From the NCBI RefSeq assembly GCF_007992215.1, contig NZ_BJZV01000002.1, positions 334,727 through 398,726 on the forward strand: a stretch of 64,000 nucleotides of DNA, read 5' to 3'. The notes under the pieces are model-generated. The model saw only the letters and a program-made list of their open reading frames with translations. It had not been told where the DNA came from and did not search any database. The position numbers and the translations under genes were made by a program. Shown here piece after piece: positions 18,414 through 25,981 of the stretch. Position 1 is the stretch's first letter; every line of letters starts with the position of its first letter. Source of the DNA: Methylobacterium gnaphalii. Its GTDB lineage: Bacteria > Pseudomonadota > Alphaproteobacteria > Rhizobiales > Beijerinckiaceae.

Positions 18414-18838
18414 TCCCCGGTCGAGAGTTCACCCATCCCGCGCCGGGGGCACTCGTTGACGCCGACCATCTCGCCGACGAGGCGCAGGTCCTCAGGTCGG
18501 GCGCGATCCTGGCTCACGACGAAGTTGCCGCACCGGCCGTCGCTTAGATCCCAGCGCCCTCCGAAGCCGGGGGCTCGCCCCCTGGTGCTCTCGCCGGTGC
18601 CGACGACGCGCCGGATGACGCGCCCGGTGCGCGTGTCGCGCACGCCGCACTCGACCCGGACGGTCCACCGCGCCGAGCGCCCCGGCTCCGCGTCGACGAT
18701 GCCGTAGCGCTCCTGCGCGGGCCCAGCGGGCTCTTTCAGGACGTACTGCCAGCCGCTATCGAACGTGGGCCGCAGGTCGTCGCTGGCGAGCGCGACCGAG
18801 GGAACGAGGGCGGCAACTGCAAGGATAGCGACACGCAT
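18410..18838 (-). CDS. Exported hypothetical protein
   Basis: 142 residues from ATG 18838, with a clear signal peptide (MRVAILAVAALVPSVALA). The mature part contains several cysteines (VECGVRDT, GRCGNF, VNECPRR) and looks like a small secreted domain of unknown function. The longer frame upstream is less likely because the signal peptide would be buried. Its TAG stop overlaps the stop of the decayed plus-strand ORF, and here TAG behaves as an ordinary stop. Confidence 0.65.
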   Translation of the reverse strand: MRVAILAVAALVPSVALASDDLRPTFDSGWQYVLKEPAGPAQERYGIVDAEPGRSARWTVRVECGVRDTRTGRVIRRVVGTGESTRGRAPGFGGRWDLSDGRCGNFVVSQDRARPEDLRLVGEMVGVNECPRRGMGELSTGD

Positions 18839-18851
18839 TCTTGGCGACCTT

Positions 18852-19190
18852 TCAGCGAGGGTTGACCGCCCAGCACGAGCCATCGGCGGCGAGATGGACG
18901 AAGGCGGCTGCGCTCACCGGCGTGCCGTCCTCCAGCGTGAATTCAGCCCCTCGGTAGGGGCAGAAGCACACCCGAACCGCCCCGGGCGGGGGCGTGTTCG
19001 ATTCGACTGGGACGCCCCGGACGAAGGCGACGACCTCTCGGGCCCGTCGGGCCTGCACCCGGCGAACCCCGGCGGCCGAGACGCGGAACGAGACGTCCGC
19101 TAGGGCCAGGGTCGCCACCTGTCCGACCACGCGCCCGCGCTCGCGCAGGGACCAGACCTTGCGCCTCAGGTGCCAGTGCACGTCGGGCAT
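18852..19190 (-). CDS. Hypothetical protein of mobile-element type
   Basis: 112 residues, soluble and basic, beginning MPDVHWHLRRKVWSLRERG and continuing with VATLALADVSFRVSAAG. I recall similar short proteins from Methylobacterium plasmids and islands, without a known role. It lies 13 nt upstream of the exported protein gene and overlaps the start of its region with the 19166 gene by 25 nt, all on one strand. Confidence 0.6.
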   Translation of the reverse strand: MPDVHWHLRRKVWSLRERGRVVGQVATLALADVSFRVSAAGVRRVQARRAREVVAFVRGVPVESNTPPPGAVRVCFCPYRGAEFTLEDGTPVSAAAFVHLAADGSCWAVNPR

Positions 19191-19555
19191 CGAGCCCTCG
19201 CCACCGGCTCGCCGGGCTTGCGCCAGGACCCGTCTCTGCCCTCGGCGTCCCGGACGAGCGTGTTCTCCCTCCAGGGGAAGGGACGCGACGGCGCCGGCGG
19301 CGGTGCAGGCCTATCGCGGGGGACGTGCCGCGCCTCGTCCAGCGGGACCACGTGCGAGGCGAAGCGGACGACCCTATTGCCGAGGACGAGCCCCTCGGCG
19401 ACGGTCATCTCGCCGCCGGAGATGCTTCGGGCCAAATGCCCGAGGTACTCGTCGAGAACGAGGCCGAGGCGATGGTCGCAGAGCCCGGCGCCCCGGTAGC
19501 CCCCAAGGGCCTCGCGGAAGAACTGGAAGACGGGGGCGTGCTGACGCTGGTTCAT
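19166..19555 (-). CDS. Hypothetical protein
   Basis: 129 residues starting MNQRQHAPVFQFFREALGGY. The N-terminal two-thirds look like a folded domain (GLVLGNRVVRFASHVVPLDE), and the end is Pro/Arg-rich. Not recognised. It follows the AAA+ ATPase gene by 15 nt on the same strand and overlaps the next gene by 25 nt, so 19571-18410 is probably one operon. Confidence 0.55.
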   Translation of the reverse strand: MNQRQHAPVFQFFREALGGYRGAGLCDHRLGLVLDEYLGHLARSISGGEMTVAEGLVLGNRVVRFASHVVPLDEARHVPRDRPAPPPAPSRPFPWRENTLVRDAEGRDGSWRKPGEPVARARCPTCTGT

Positions 19556-19570
19556 GCTCGCTCTGCCCCC

Positions 19571-21187
19571 TCAGTTCGCCGGGCCGACGTGCCGCCCGTC
19601 CAGGACGCACTCGACCAGGGCTTGGAGCGTCCGGACCGACCCGCCGCGCCAGTGTTCCGCCACCAGGTCGAGCTCGCCCGGCGTCAGGTCGGGCAGCCAT
19701 AGCTCGTCGAGACCCCGCTCCCGGCGGACGTCGGCGGTGATGCCCTTGGCCAGGACGGGCAGCGAGGCGACCGTCGGTCGGGGCATGTCGATGACGCGGA
19801 ACCGGGAGAGGAGCGCCGGGTCCAGGCCGTCCGTGCTGTTCGCCGTGGCGATGTAGGAGACGCCCGACAGGTCCACGGCGCACTCCAGGAAGGGGTCATG
19901 GAAGAGCTTGGAGGTCTCCTTCTCGGTCAGGTTGAGAATTCCGTCGGTCAAGCGGCCGTTGTCCGTCCGCGTCCCGGCGCGCGAGATCTCGTCGAGGACG
20001 ATCAGCACCGACGCCGCACCGGCCCGCTTGATGGCCTGCAGGGGGACGCAGGCGCGCCCCGTTGACCACTGCCGCGACGTGCCGATGAACGAGCCGTCCG
20101 CGACCGCGCCGCAGCCGTAGACCGTAACCGCCAAGCCGAGCTCCTCGCCGATCCTCCGGGCGAGCCGGCTCTTGCCGCTGCCGGGCGAGCCCCGCAGCAG
20201 GATCGGGGCCAGCCACGCGTACGGGCGCCCGGCGAGCGGCGCTAGGATGGCATCGATGATCCTCTCGCAGTCGGGAAACTCCCGCGCGAGGCGCCTCGTC
20301 ACGCGCGCCAGGTCGGGCGCGACGACGAGGGGGAGCTGCCGGCCCGCGACAGGGGCATACTCGCCACGGGCGTTCGACGAGACCGAGCCGGGCTTTCCGT
20401 TGCTGTCGCCGTCCTTCACGCTGCCAGGAAGGTGCGCGACGGACGCCAGCACGAGTAGGCTCGGGCCGTCCTCGATGGGCTCCCTGCGTGCCTCGGCGAT
20501 GGCCTTGGCGAGCGCGGGCAGGCTTCCCACGGGGGCGGCCGACGCGACCGCGCCCCGGAGTTCGACGCGTCCGTGCCCGCGCCACTGCCCAACGACGTCC
20601 GTCAGCGCATGCTCCGGTAGCCATTGCACCCGGACCTCTCCCTGGAGAATGGTCCCGCCGACCGCGGTCGCGAGCAAGTCCTGCATGTCATCGTCGCCGG
20701 GGCTCGCGTCGCGGAGGGCCTGCCACGTCAGCGCGAGGAGATCCTGGGCAGCGGACCCTTCCCCGAGCCCGGCGCAGTAGAACGCGAGCCGGCCGCAGAG
20801 CTCGTCGAGCGGGTCCGAGAACCGACAGGACCGGTCGAAATCGATGTCAACCGCCGGCCGGAGGTCGAGCAGCCGTCCGAGCTCCGACCGCATCGCTGCG
20901 AGCTGAGTGTGGAAGGTTCGCATCGCACCGCGCCCTGGGCGGCCGCGCCGGCTGGCGTCGAGCAGGCGCGCAGCGGCGGTCCACGCTCCCTGGAGGAACT
21001 CGGCCATGGTCCAGGAATCCCCGACCAGCCGGTACAGGCCGAGGCGGTCGTCAACGACGAGGGGCGGCCACATCAGGGCGAGGTAGGCGTACAGGTCGCG
21101 GTGAACGCTCTCGCCGTAGAGCGGTGCGCCGGCGAGGAGTGCGCGCAGCGAAGCGGGCACCCCGAATGCGGGAGTGTTCTCGTCCAT
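19571..21187 (-). CDS. Lon-like AAA+ ATPase without a visible protease domain
   Basis: 538 residues. The N-terminal ~290 residues are unrecognised. The AAA+ core has Walker A GSPGSGKS with K339, Walker B VLIVLDE with D399-E400, and sensor-1-like YIATANSTDG, followed by an arginine-bearing LLSRFRVID. The stretch GTSRQWSTGRACVPLQAIKRAG before Walker B is like the corresponding loop of Lon. No Lon Ser-Lys protease follows; the protein stops after the lid. It probably remodels or unfolds a partner. It heads a minus-strand operon of small unknown genes. Confidence 0.8.
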   Translation of the reverse strand: MDENTPAFGVPASLRALLAGAPLYGESVHRDLYAYLALMWPPLVVDDRLGLYRLVGDSWTMAEFLQGAWTAAARLLDASRRGRPGRGAMRTFHTQLAAMRSELGRLLDLRPAVDIDFDRSCRFSDPLDELCGRLAFYCAGLGEGSAAQDLLALTWQALRDASPGDDDMQDLLATAVGGTILQGEVRVQWLPEHALTDVVGQWRGHGRVELRGAVASAAPVGSLPALAKAIAEARREPIEDGPSLLVLASVAHLPGSVKDGDSNGKPGSVSSNARGEYAPVAGRQLPLVVAPDLARVTRRLAREFPDCERIIDAILAPLAGRPYAWLAPILLRGSPGSGKSRLARRIGEELGLAVTVYGCGAVADGSFIGTSRQWSTGRACVPLQAIKRAGAASVLIVLDEISRAGTRTDNGRLTDGILNLTEKETSKLFHDPFLECAVDLSGVSYIATANSTDGLDPALLSRFRVIDMPRPTVASLPVLAKGITADVRRERGLDELWLPDLTPGELDLVAEHWRGGSVRTLQALVECVLDGRHVGPAN

Positions 21188-21286
21188 GTCGGTACATCCG
21201 GGTTGGCGCGAGCGGCACAGGCCTCTCAGCGCTAGGATGCACCCCTTCTATCAGGCGCGGCCCAGGGAAGGGTTAACCCGACCCAT

Positions 21287-21814
21287 TCACTTGTCTGGAT
21301 CGTCCCCGGGACGCGTCACCCGCCCGCGCCGGACCGCACGGAGGCTCGCTAGTACGTTGAGCGCACCCCGCTCGGCGTCGGCTAGGCGGTCGACCGGATG
21401 GTCCCGGTCCGAGCAGCGGTCCGCGTACCAGGCAAGGGCGTGCGCCAGCCGGCCGATCCCCTCGGCGTCGTCGTGGCAGGCCATGACGCCAAGCTCGCGA
21501 AGGACACCTGGGTGCATGCCGTTCTTCGCGAGGCGGTCCCGCTGCAGGGACCGTCTGTTGAGCCCGAACGCCTCCGCCAGAGCGTAGGTCCACCCCTCCG
21601 GCCAGAGCCTGGATGCCGCCTCCTCGACAGCCGGGGCGAGCGCGGAGTTCACCTCGACGGGATCGAGCGGCTCCGCGACGCCGCCGGCGATGCGGTGCGG
21701 ACGGCGCGCCTCATCGTAGGCCAACGCGTCGCCTGCGCCGATGAAGCCGACCGCAAACCAGCCGTCGGGGATCTCGAACAGGGTGTCGTCGACGTAGGCG
21801 AGGCGGATCTCCAT
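21287..21814 (-). CDS. Hypothetical protein with possible HTH
   Basis: 175 residues from ATG 21814 (MEIRLAYVDDTLFEIPDGW). A central segment, ALAEAFGLNRRSLQRDRLAKNG, has the look of a helix-turn-helix (AEAFGLNRRSL), so DNA binding is possible. The longer start at 21829 adds only MVRRS. It lies between the AAA+ gene and the palindromic hairpin set, which begins 75 nt upstream of its start and could be its binding region. Confidence 0.55.
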   Translation of the reverse strand: MEIRLAYVDDTLFEIPDGWFAVGFIGAGDALAYDEARRPHRIAGGVAEPLDPVEVNSALAPAVEEAASRLWPEGWTYALAEAFGLNRRSLQRDRLAKNGMHPGVLRELGVMACHDDAEGIGRLAHALAWYADRCSDRDHPVDRLADAERGALNVLASLRAVRRGRVTRPGDDPDK

Positions 21815-21888
21815 GCTCCGGCGTACCACAGGACCGTAAACGAGAAAGGCCCCGGCGCGTTGCCAGGGCCCTTTGGGTCTCGGTGTGC

Positions 21889-22130
21889 CCTCCCGCTGGC
21901 GGGAGGCTGGTCCCGCACTGAAGTGCGAGAAGTCAGGGTTAGAGTTGCCCTCCCGCGAACGGGAGGGTTACGGGCACCTCGCCGGGGGCGTGGCGCATGA
22001 AGGTTTGCCCTCCCGGCGGGAGGAGAATTTCGAAATCTAAGCGTACTGCCATCCCGGTCAAGGCCTTCACCACGCCTCCTTGTGGATAGCGACCCCTCGC
22101 GGGAGCCTCCCTCTGAGCGGAACGGGAGGC
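21889..22130. repeat. Set of four palindromic CCTCCCG hairpins
   Basis: Hairpins at 21889-21906 (CCTCCCG-CTGG-CGGGAGG), 21948-21967 (CCCTCCCG-CGAA-CGGGAGGG) and 22009-22023 (CCTCCC-GGC-GGGAGG), each preceded by TGCC, recur every ~60 nt. A looser fourth, GCCTCCC...GGGAGGC (22105-22130), covers the ribosome-binding site of the gene at 22138. The 21830-22137 gap holds no gene. Operator, iteron or RNA-level control are all possible. Confidence 0.6.
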
Positions 22131-22137
22131 AATTCGC

Positions 22138-22476
22138 ATGGACGGGCGGACCACGAGCATGGAGGGGCATGTACGCGCGCTCGGGGCCGCCATCTCGCGG
22201 CGCGAGTGGAGCGAGGTCGAGGCTGCGCATGCCGCGATCCGGGACCGCGCCCGCACCGCGGCGGTTTCCGACGCCGAGCTCTCGGCCATGGAGCGGATGG
22301 GCTGGCCCGAGATCAACGCCTTCCACCAGGAGCTCGCCCGCGGGCAGGACGTCCGGGAGTACGGGGGCGGCTACTGGTGCTAGGCGATCCGCCGCCTGTT
22401 CGGGCTGCCCTCCACGCTGGACACCGTCGAGACCTACCAGGACGTCGCCCGCGCCATGGTCTGGAGGGCCGCCTAA
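22138..22476 (+). CDS. Small hypothetical ORF interrupted by in-frame TAG
   Basis: Starts at ATG 22138 with GGGAGG 8 nt upstream. Codons 1-81 (MDGRTTSMEGHVRALGAAIS...) reach TAG at 22381-22383. The same frame continues as protein-like sequence (AIRRLFGLPSTLDTVETYQD...) for 30 codons to TAA at 22474-22476, which overlaps the next ATG (TAATG). The natural end therefore appears to be TAA and the TAG to lie inside the gene. Function unknown. Confidence 0.5.
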
Positions 22477-22763
22477 TGCTGACCGACACCGAGCTCCATG
22501 GCCTCGCCCGCACCGTGGTCGACCTGCCGCCGGAGCAGGAGCGCGCCGTAGCCGACGCGGTCGCCGGCATCCGAGCCGAGCGCGCCCAGCGGAGGGAAGA
22601 GCGCCTCGCGGAGCTGCGGGCGATGTCCGACGAAGACGTCATGATGCTGATGTTCGCCCGGCATCACGACAACTGGCCGAACCCGGATGCCCTGACGCTC
22701 CTGCGCGAGGCCGGCTTCGTCCGGGGTGCCGTCCTGGAGAAGGCCTGCCGCGAGGGCTACTAG
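22476..22763 (+). CDS. Small hypothetical protein
   Basis: 95 residues from ATG 22476 (MLTDTELHGLARTVVDLPPE), helical and charged, with DVMMLMFARHHDNWP near the end. It ends at TAG 22761; beyond it the frame continues as RYGHEFLGDGRP, which also looks coding, so the end is uncertain. Coupled to the gene before it by TAATG. Not recognised. Confidence 0.5.
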   Translation: MLTDTELHGLARTVVDLPPEQERAVADAVAGIRAERAQRREERLAELRAMSDEDVMMLMFARHHDNWPNPDALTLLREAGFVRGAVLEKACREGY

Positions 22764-22801
22764 CGCTATGGCCACGAGTTCCTTGGCGACGGGCGCCCCC
22801 C

Positions 22802-22876
22802 ATGTCGGACGAGGACGACCCCGATTAGGTGGCGGCGCGCGCCTATGACCTCGCCGACCTGATGAAGGGGGCCTAA
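22802..22876 (+). CDS. Tiny ORF interrupted by in-frame TAG
   Basis: ATG 22802 opens MSDEDDPD, then TAG at 22826-22828, then VAARAYDLADLMKGA and TAA at 22874. Both halves read like protein in the same frame. It is the third member of the plus-strand run and stops 3 nt before the next start. Whether it is made is unknown. Confidence 0.3.
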
Positions 22877-22879
22877 GCT

Positions 22880-23194
22880 ATGCGACCGCTGGACCCTCAA
22901 ACTGACCAACCCATCGAGGTGACCATTCACCGGTACGGTGCAGGTGGCTATGAGCCGATGCGGCCGCTGCCCGGTTACCCCGACGATGTCGAGGGCTACC
23001 CTGACGACGAGCTCGGGGTCGCCGAGGGGGAGCCCGCACGTCCCCGCTTCGAGGGCAACCGCCGGGCACGCCGGAGGGCGGCCGCGCTGAAACGGAAGGG
23101 CGTCCGGGTCGTGGTGGGACCGCCGGTCTTCTACCCAGTGAGCCCGGACACGCTGCGCGTCGCCCGTGGGCAGGCGGAGGTGAGGAAGGCATGA
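22880..23194 (+). CDS. Small basic hypothetical protein
   Basis: 104 residues: an N-terminal PEVTIHR-like strand (IEVTIHRYGAGGYEP), a Pro/Asp-rich linker (YPDDVEGYPDDEL) and a basic helical patch (NRRARRRAAALKRKG). No TAG interruption. Its TGA overlaps the next ATG by ATGA. The basic patch suggests nucleic-acid binding, without further support. Confidence 0.55.
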   Translation: MRPLDPQTDQPIEVTIHRYGAGGYEPMRPLPGYPDDVEGYPDDELGVAEGEPARPRFEGNRRARRRAAALKRKGVRVVVGPPVFYPVSPDTLRVARGQAEVRKA

Positions 23195-23643
23195 CCGAGC
23201 ACGACGGCTATACCGACGCCGACCTCGCCAGCCATGGATGGTCTCCCGGCCTCTACTCCCTCCGAGGCCGCGACTGCCGGGAGCGCGCCATCGGCGACAA
23301 GCGGGCGATCCGCTGCCGGCCCTGCGCGGTCTCCGTACTCCGGCTGGCGGAGGCCTACCCGCCGTCGGCAGAGGCCGCGGGCGCGCCGGTTCGCCGCTAC
23401 GCCGTCCGGGACGCTGCCTCGGGGCTCATGTTCCGCAGCCACTCCATGCACCCGCAGCGCCGGTCGTGGGACGGCCTCGCGACGGCGCAGGTCTACCTCC
23501 AGCGGTCCGCGGCCGAGGCGACCGCCCGCCAAGTGCGCCAGCCCTGGGAGCAGTTCCGGCCGCATCACCCGACGCTCTACTCGGAGCGCCTGGAGCCTTA
23601 GGTCGTCGAGGTCGTCGAGGTCGAGTTGAGGATCGCGCCATGA
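23191..23643 (+). CDS. Hypothetical protein with TAG near the 3' end
   Basis: Starts at ATG 23191 inside ATGA. 136 residues (MTEHDGYTDADLASHGWSPG...) with CRPCAVSVLRLAEAYPP lead to TAG at 23599-23601. Reading on, the frame gives VVEVVEVELRIAP and ends at TGA 23641-23643, which overlaps the ATG of the next gene as ATGA. The coupling at the second stop argues that the TAG was or is read as sense. Function unknown; the cysteines (C-x-x-C) may bind metal. Confidence 0.5.
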
Positions 23644-23942
23644 GCGAGATCCAGTTCTGGTAGGCCACGGTCCACGGCCACGACCGCCCCAAGGTCGTCG
23701 AGGTGATCATCGAGGACGGCAAGCCAGCGTACGTTTGCGAAGCGGGTGCGCCGAGCATCGCCGCAGACGATTTCGACCGGTGCGAGGTGCGCCTGATCGA
23801 GCGGGTGCTCCCGGCCGGGCGCGCCACGGCGGCGGTCGAGAAGCTGCGGGAGGCGGCTAACACTCGGTGCGGGGACGACATGTGGAGCCTCATCTGCGAG
23901 ACGATTGCGCTCATCAAGTAGAGCGGCGGGAACAAGGCATGA
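23640..23942 (+). CDS. Hypothetical ORF with two in-frame TAG codons
   Basis: ATG 23640 opens MSEIQFW, then TAG at 23661-23663, then a clean protein-like frame (ATVHGHDRPKVVEVIIEDG...CGDDMWSLICETIALIK), a second TAG at 23919-23921, SGGNKA, and TGA at 23940-23942 overlapping the next ATG as ATGA. A GTG at 23703 could start a shorter product that avoids the first TAG. The FWxATVHGHDR pattern resembles short plasmid proteins of this group. Function unknown. Confidence 0.45.
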
Positions 23943-24205
23943 CGACCGACGCAACCGCGCTGGCCAAGCTCGACGAGTGGACTGGCATCTGCGGCGACGC
24001 ACCGGAGTTCCTCGTCGAGGAGCTCGCCGCCCTTGGGTTCGTGGTCGCCCGGAGGGAGGACGTCGAGCACCACCGGCAGGAGCTCCGGGAACGGCGCCGC
24101 CGCGGCGAAGGCCACCTGGCAACGGCGTGGTGGCGTCCCTGTCCATCCCCTGTTCGCCGCCTGAATCTAACAGGGCCCCGACATCGCTGCCGGGGCCCCA
24201 TCTGA
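23939..24205 (+). CDS. Small hypothetical protein
   Basis: 88 codons from ATG 23939 within ATGA. The first ~55 residues look genuine (MTTDATALAKLDEWTGICGD...LVEELAALGFVVARREDVE), a helical module. The last ~30 (WWRPCPSPVRRLNL...) run into the hairpin at 24173 and look like a frame-shifted tail. Last gene of the plus-strand run. Confidence 0.45.
   Translation: MTTDATALAKLDEWTGICGDAPEFLVEELAALGFVVARREDVEHHRQELRERRRRGEGHLATAWWRPCPSPVRRLNLTGPRHRCRGPI
24173..24198. terminator. Bidirectional hairpin between convergent genes
   Basis: GGGCCCCG (24173-24180) and CGGGGCCC (24191-24198) form a perfect 8-bp stem with a 10-nt loop, between the ends of the 23939 (+) and 24213 (-) genes. Confidence 0.55.
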
Positions 24206-24212
24206 CGCCTGA

Positions 24213-24428
24213 CTAGATGGCTGAGTTCTCGCACTCGGCGAGGAACTCGGCCACCTCCTCCAGGCTGTCCAGCCAGTCGGAGATCGCCGCAGCGCGGTCG
24301 CTCTCCTGCCAGCGCTCGGACATCTCGTCGAATGCCGCCCGCTGCACCTCCACGAAGGTTCGCAGTCCGCCTTCGGCTTGATCGAGCACTTTCGACAGCC
24401 CCGAGGGGATACTGGTCTTAACCGACAT
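24213..24428 (-). CDS. Small helical hypothetical protein
   Basis: 71 residues from ATG 24428 (MSVKTSIPSGLSKVLDQAEG), with GAGGA upstream. The longer frame is rejected because its N-terminus is low-complexity. The sequence is amphipathic helix throughout (WLDSLEEVAEFLAEC). It ends at TAG 24213-24215 directly before the hairpin, so here TAG is a normal stop. Not recognised. Confidence 0.55.
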   Translation of the reverse strand: MSVKTSIPSGLSKVLDQAEGGLRTFVEVQRAAFDEMSERWQESDRAAAISDWLDSLEEVAEFLAECENSAI

Positions 24429-24684
24429 GCTGGGTTCCTCCACGGCCCGGAACCGATGCCGGGCACTTAGTGAGGACGGGTCCTCGCCGGCGTCGTCGGT
24501 GTATGAGCAGCTATGCCAAGCGGAGGGATGCCACGGTGCCGGTTGCAGGCCGGTTAAGCCGACCCGCGCAAACCGCTGGGGATGCCTCACCCGGCGGCAA
24601 CCGTGGCCCTAAATGGCCCGCCCCGATTCGGATCCGGGTAACCCGCGACGCCTAGGGTTCGCGCACCAACAGGGGGGGCGCGGC

Positions 24685-25146
24685 ATGAGCACTGAGATGA
24701 CCGTGAAGACGGCGTGCGCCGTCTCAAGGGTGAGGGAGGCGCAATTGCGGCTCGCAAGGGCTGAGCGGGTCGCGAAGGCCGCCGTCGATGCGTGTAACGA
24801 GTGGCACGAAGGCGAGTTTACGTCGGCGCTTGTCTTCGTTCCCATGCCTGGGATGCAAGCCGCAGTCGATCTCGTACAAGTCGACCGCGTAGCTCTCAAT
24901 GCGGTCTACGACCAGGTCCGGGTCACGTCTGACTTGCCGGAGGGCATCATGATGCATGTGCTCAACCGGCGTTTCCAAGTGATGTCCGTCAAGGAGTGGT
25001 GCGAGCAGGCGCGCGCGTTGGGGGGGCCAAAGATTGGCCATCACTGGCTGCGTTCCTACGTTTCCGACCGCCTCTACCGCAGCAATGGAAAGGACATCGA
25101 CGAGCGTGTCCGGAGGGCGGCAATGCTTATGGACGGGCAGGTCTGA
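24685..25146 (+). CDS. Hypothetical protein
   Basis: 153 residues from ATG 24685 (MSTEMTVKTACAVSRVREAQ). The frame upstream to 24613 is probably leader. The first half is helical, and the second has VKEWCEQARALGGPKIGHHW. No signal peptide, membrane helix or known motif. It is divergent from the 24428 gene across a 256-nt gap that should contain both promoters. Confidence 0.6.
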   Translation: MSTEMTVKTACAVSRVREAQLRLARAERVAKAAVDACNEWHEGEFTSALVFVPMPGMQAAVDLVQVDRVALNAVYDQVRVTSDLPEGIMMHVLNRRFQVMSVKEWCEQARALGGPKIGHHWLRSYVSDRLYRSNGKDIDERVRRAAMLMDGQV

Positions 25147-25156
25147 AGCCAGCGCA

Positions 25157-25366
25157 TTATCCGCCGAATTTTCGGCGGGCCTCCCGACGGCGCGGACCGA
25201 GCGCCTTCGCTAGGTCCGCCGGCCGGGACGCCCGGACGAACCCGGGGCCGTCCCGGCGCGCGGCCGCCGCATCGGCCAGGTCCTGCGCCAGCGCTCGCCA
25301 AGCGGCGTCCCGCTCCTCGCCCGCGGCGGCATACGCCAGCATCTCGTCCATCACGCGATCCTCCAT
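25157..25366 (-). CDS. Small hypothetical protein
   Basis: 69 residues (MEDRVMDEMLAYAAAGEERD...RRREARRKFGG), helical with a strongly basic C-terminus. It converges on the 24685 gene with 10 nt between stops. Not recognised; its coding status rests on composition. Confidence 0.45.
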   Translation of the reverse strand: MEDRVMDEMLAYAAAGEERDAAWRALAQDLADAAAARRDGPGFVRASRPADLAKALGPRRREARRKFGG

Positions 25367-25415
25367 TGACTAGAACATATGGAGAACAAGATAGCTCGTT
25401 TAAGCGTGGCCGCTG

Positions 25416-25790
25416 ATGGGCAAGGACGGGATGGGCGAACCTTCGAGCTTGGGGTCGTTCCCCTACCGGCGAGTGGTGGTCACATGCGCCTGGTGCCCCC
25501 GGCGTCGGGGTGACTACGACACCTAGCGCCTGATCGCCCGCCTAGGCGCCGGGACGTCCCTCGACGACGCGCTGCGCGTCCTCGTCACCCGCTGCCGGTG
25601 GCCGAAGCCCTGGGGCGTCCGGGGCCCGAACCACTACCGACCTTGGTGCCGGGCGCGGTACGAGGACCTCGCGAAGGGGTGGCCGCCGGACCGGGTGTCC
25701 GGCGGGTCATTAAAGCAGCATGACACTTACGCGACTTCTTCCGCAAACGGCATCTGTCCCGGGGCAGCAGCAACGTCCAACATCATTTGA
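25416..25790 (+). CDS. Cysteine-rich small ORF interrupted by in-frame TAG
   Basis: ATG 25416 or 25431 opens a frame with VVVTCAWCPRRRGDYDT, then TAG at 25524-25526, then RLIARLGAGTSLDDALRVLV, CRWPKPWGVRGPNHYRPWC and YEDLAKGWPPD. The C-x-x-C...C pattern resembles small zinc-binding proteins of alphaproteobacterial genomes in which this frame is continuous. After about 25710 the frame runs into unrelated DNA and overlaps the end of the convergent gene at 25727, so the original 3' end has probably been lost. Confidence 0.45.
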
Positions 25791-25981
25791 AGCCGTGCCA
25801 CGTCTTTGCTGAGTATCTGCTGCGCGCAGGCGATGCAGTAATGGTCCCAACTCCGACCATTCCGAACCTTCAACCTCATCTCACCCTTGACGATCCGGTG
25901 CTTCGAGTTTGCCTGGCATTCGTGCCCGCGTAGAGCGTGGTCGAAGGCTATCGTCTCGACCAGGGAGCGCACCCTAGGCAT
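25727..25981 (-). CDS. Small PARP-finger-like zinc-binding protein
   Basis: 84 residues from ATG 25981, which lies inside the end of the helicase gene (8-nt overlap). HEC (about residue 22), SKHRIVKGEMRLKV and HYCIACAQQIL together give the spacing and wording of a PARP-type zinc finger: Cys, the KGE-R turn, then His-Tyr-Cys-x-x-Cys. Such fingers bind DNA ends or nicks. Coupling to the helicase implies a joint job. The family call is by eye. Confidence 0.6.
   Translation of the reverse strand: MPRVRSLVETIAFDHALRGHECQANSKHRIVKGEMRLKVRNGRSWDHYCIACAQQILSKDVARLQMMLDVAAAPGQMPFAEEVA

Noticed and set aside
21889..22130. Possible CRISPR array
   Set aside because: Repeats are short palindromes without constant length or unique spacers, and no cas genes are present.
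22138..24205. Proof of genetic-code change
   Set aside because: TAG serves as an apparently normal stop in several genes of the same block and no CUA tRNA is visible, so recoding is kept only as a hypothesis.
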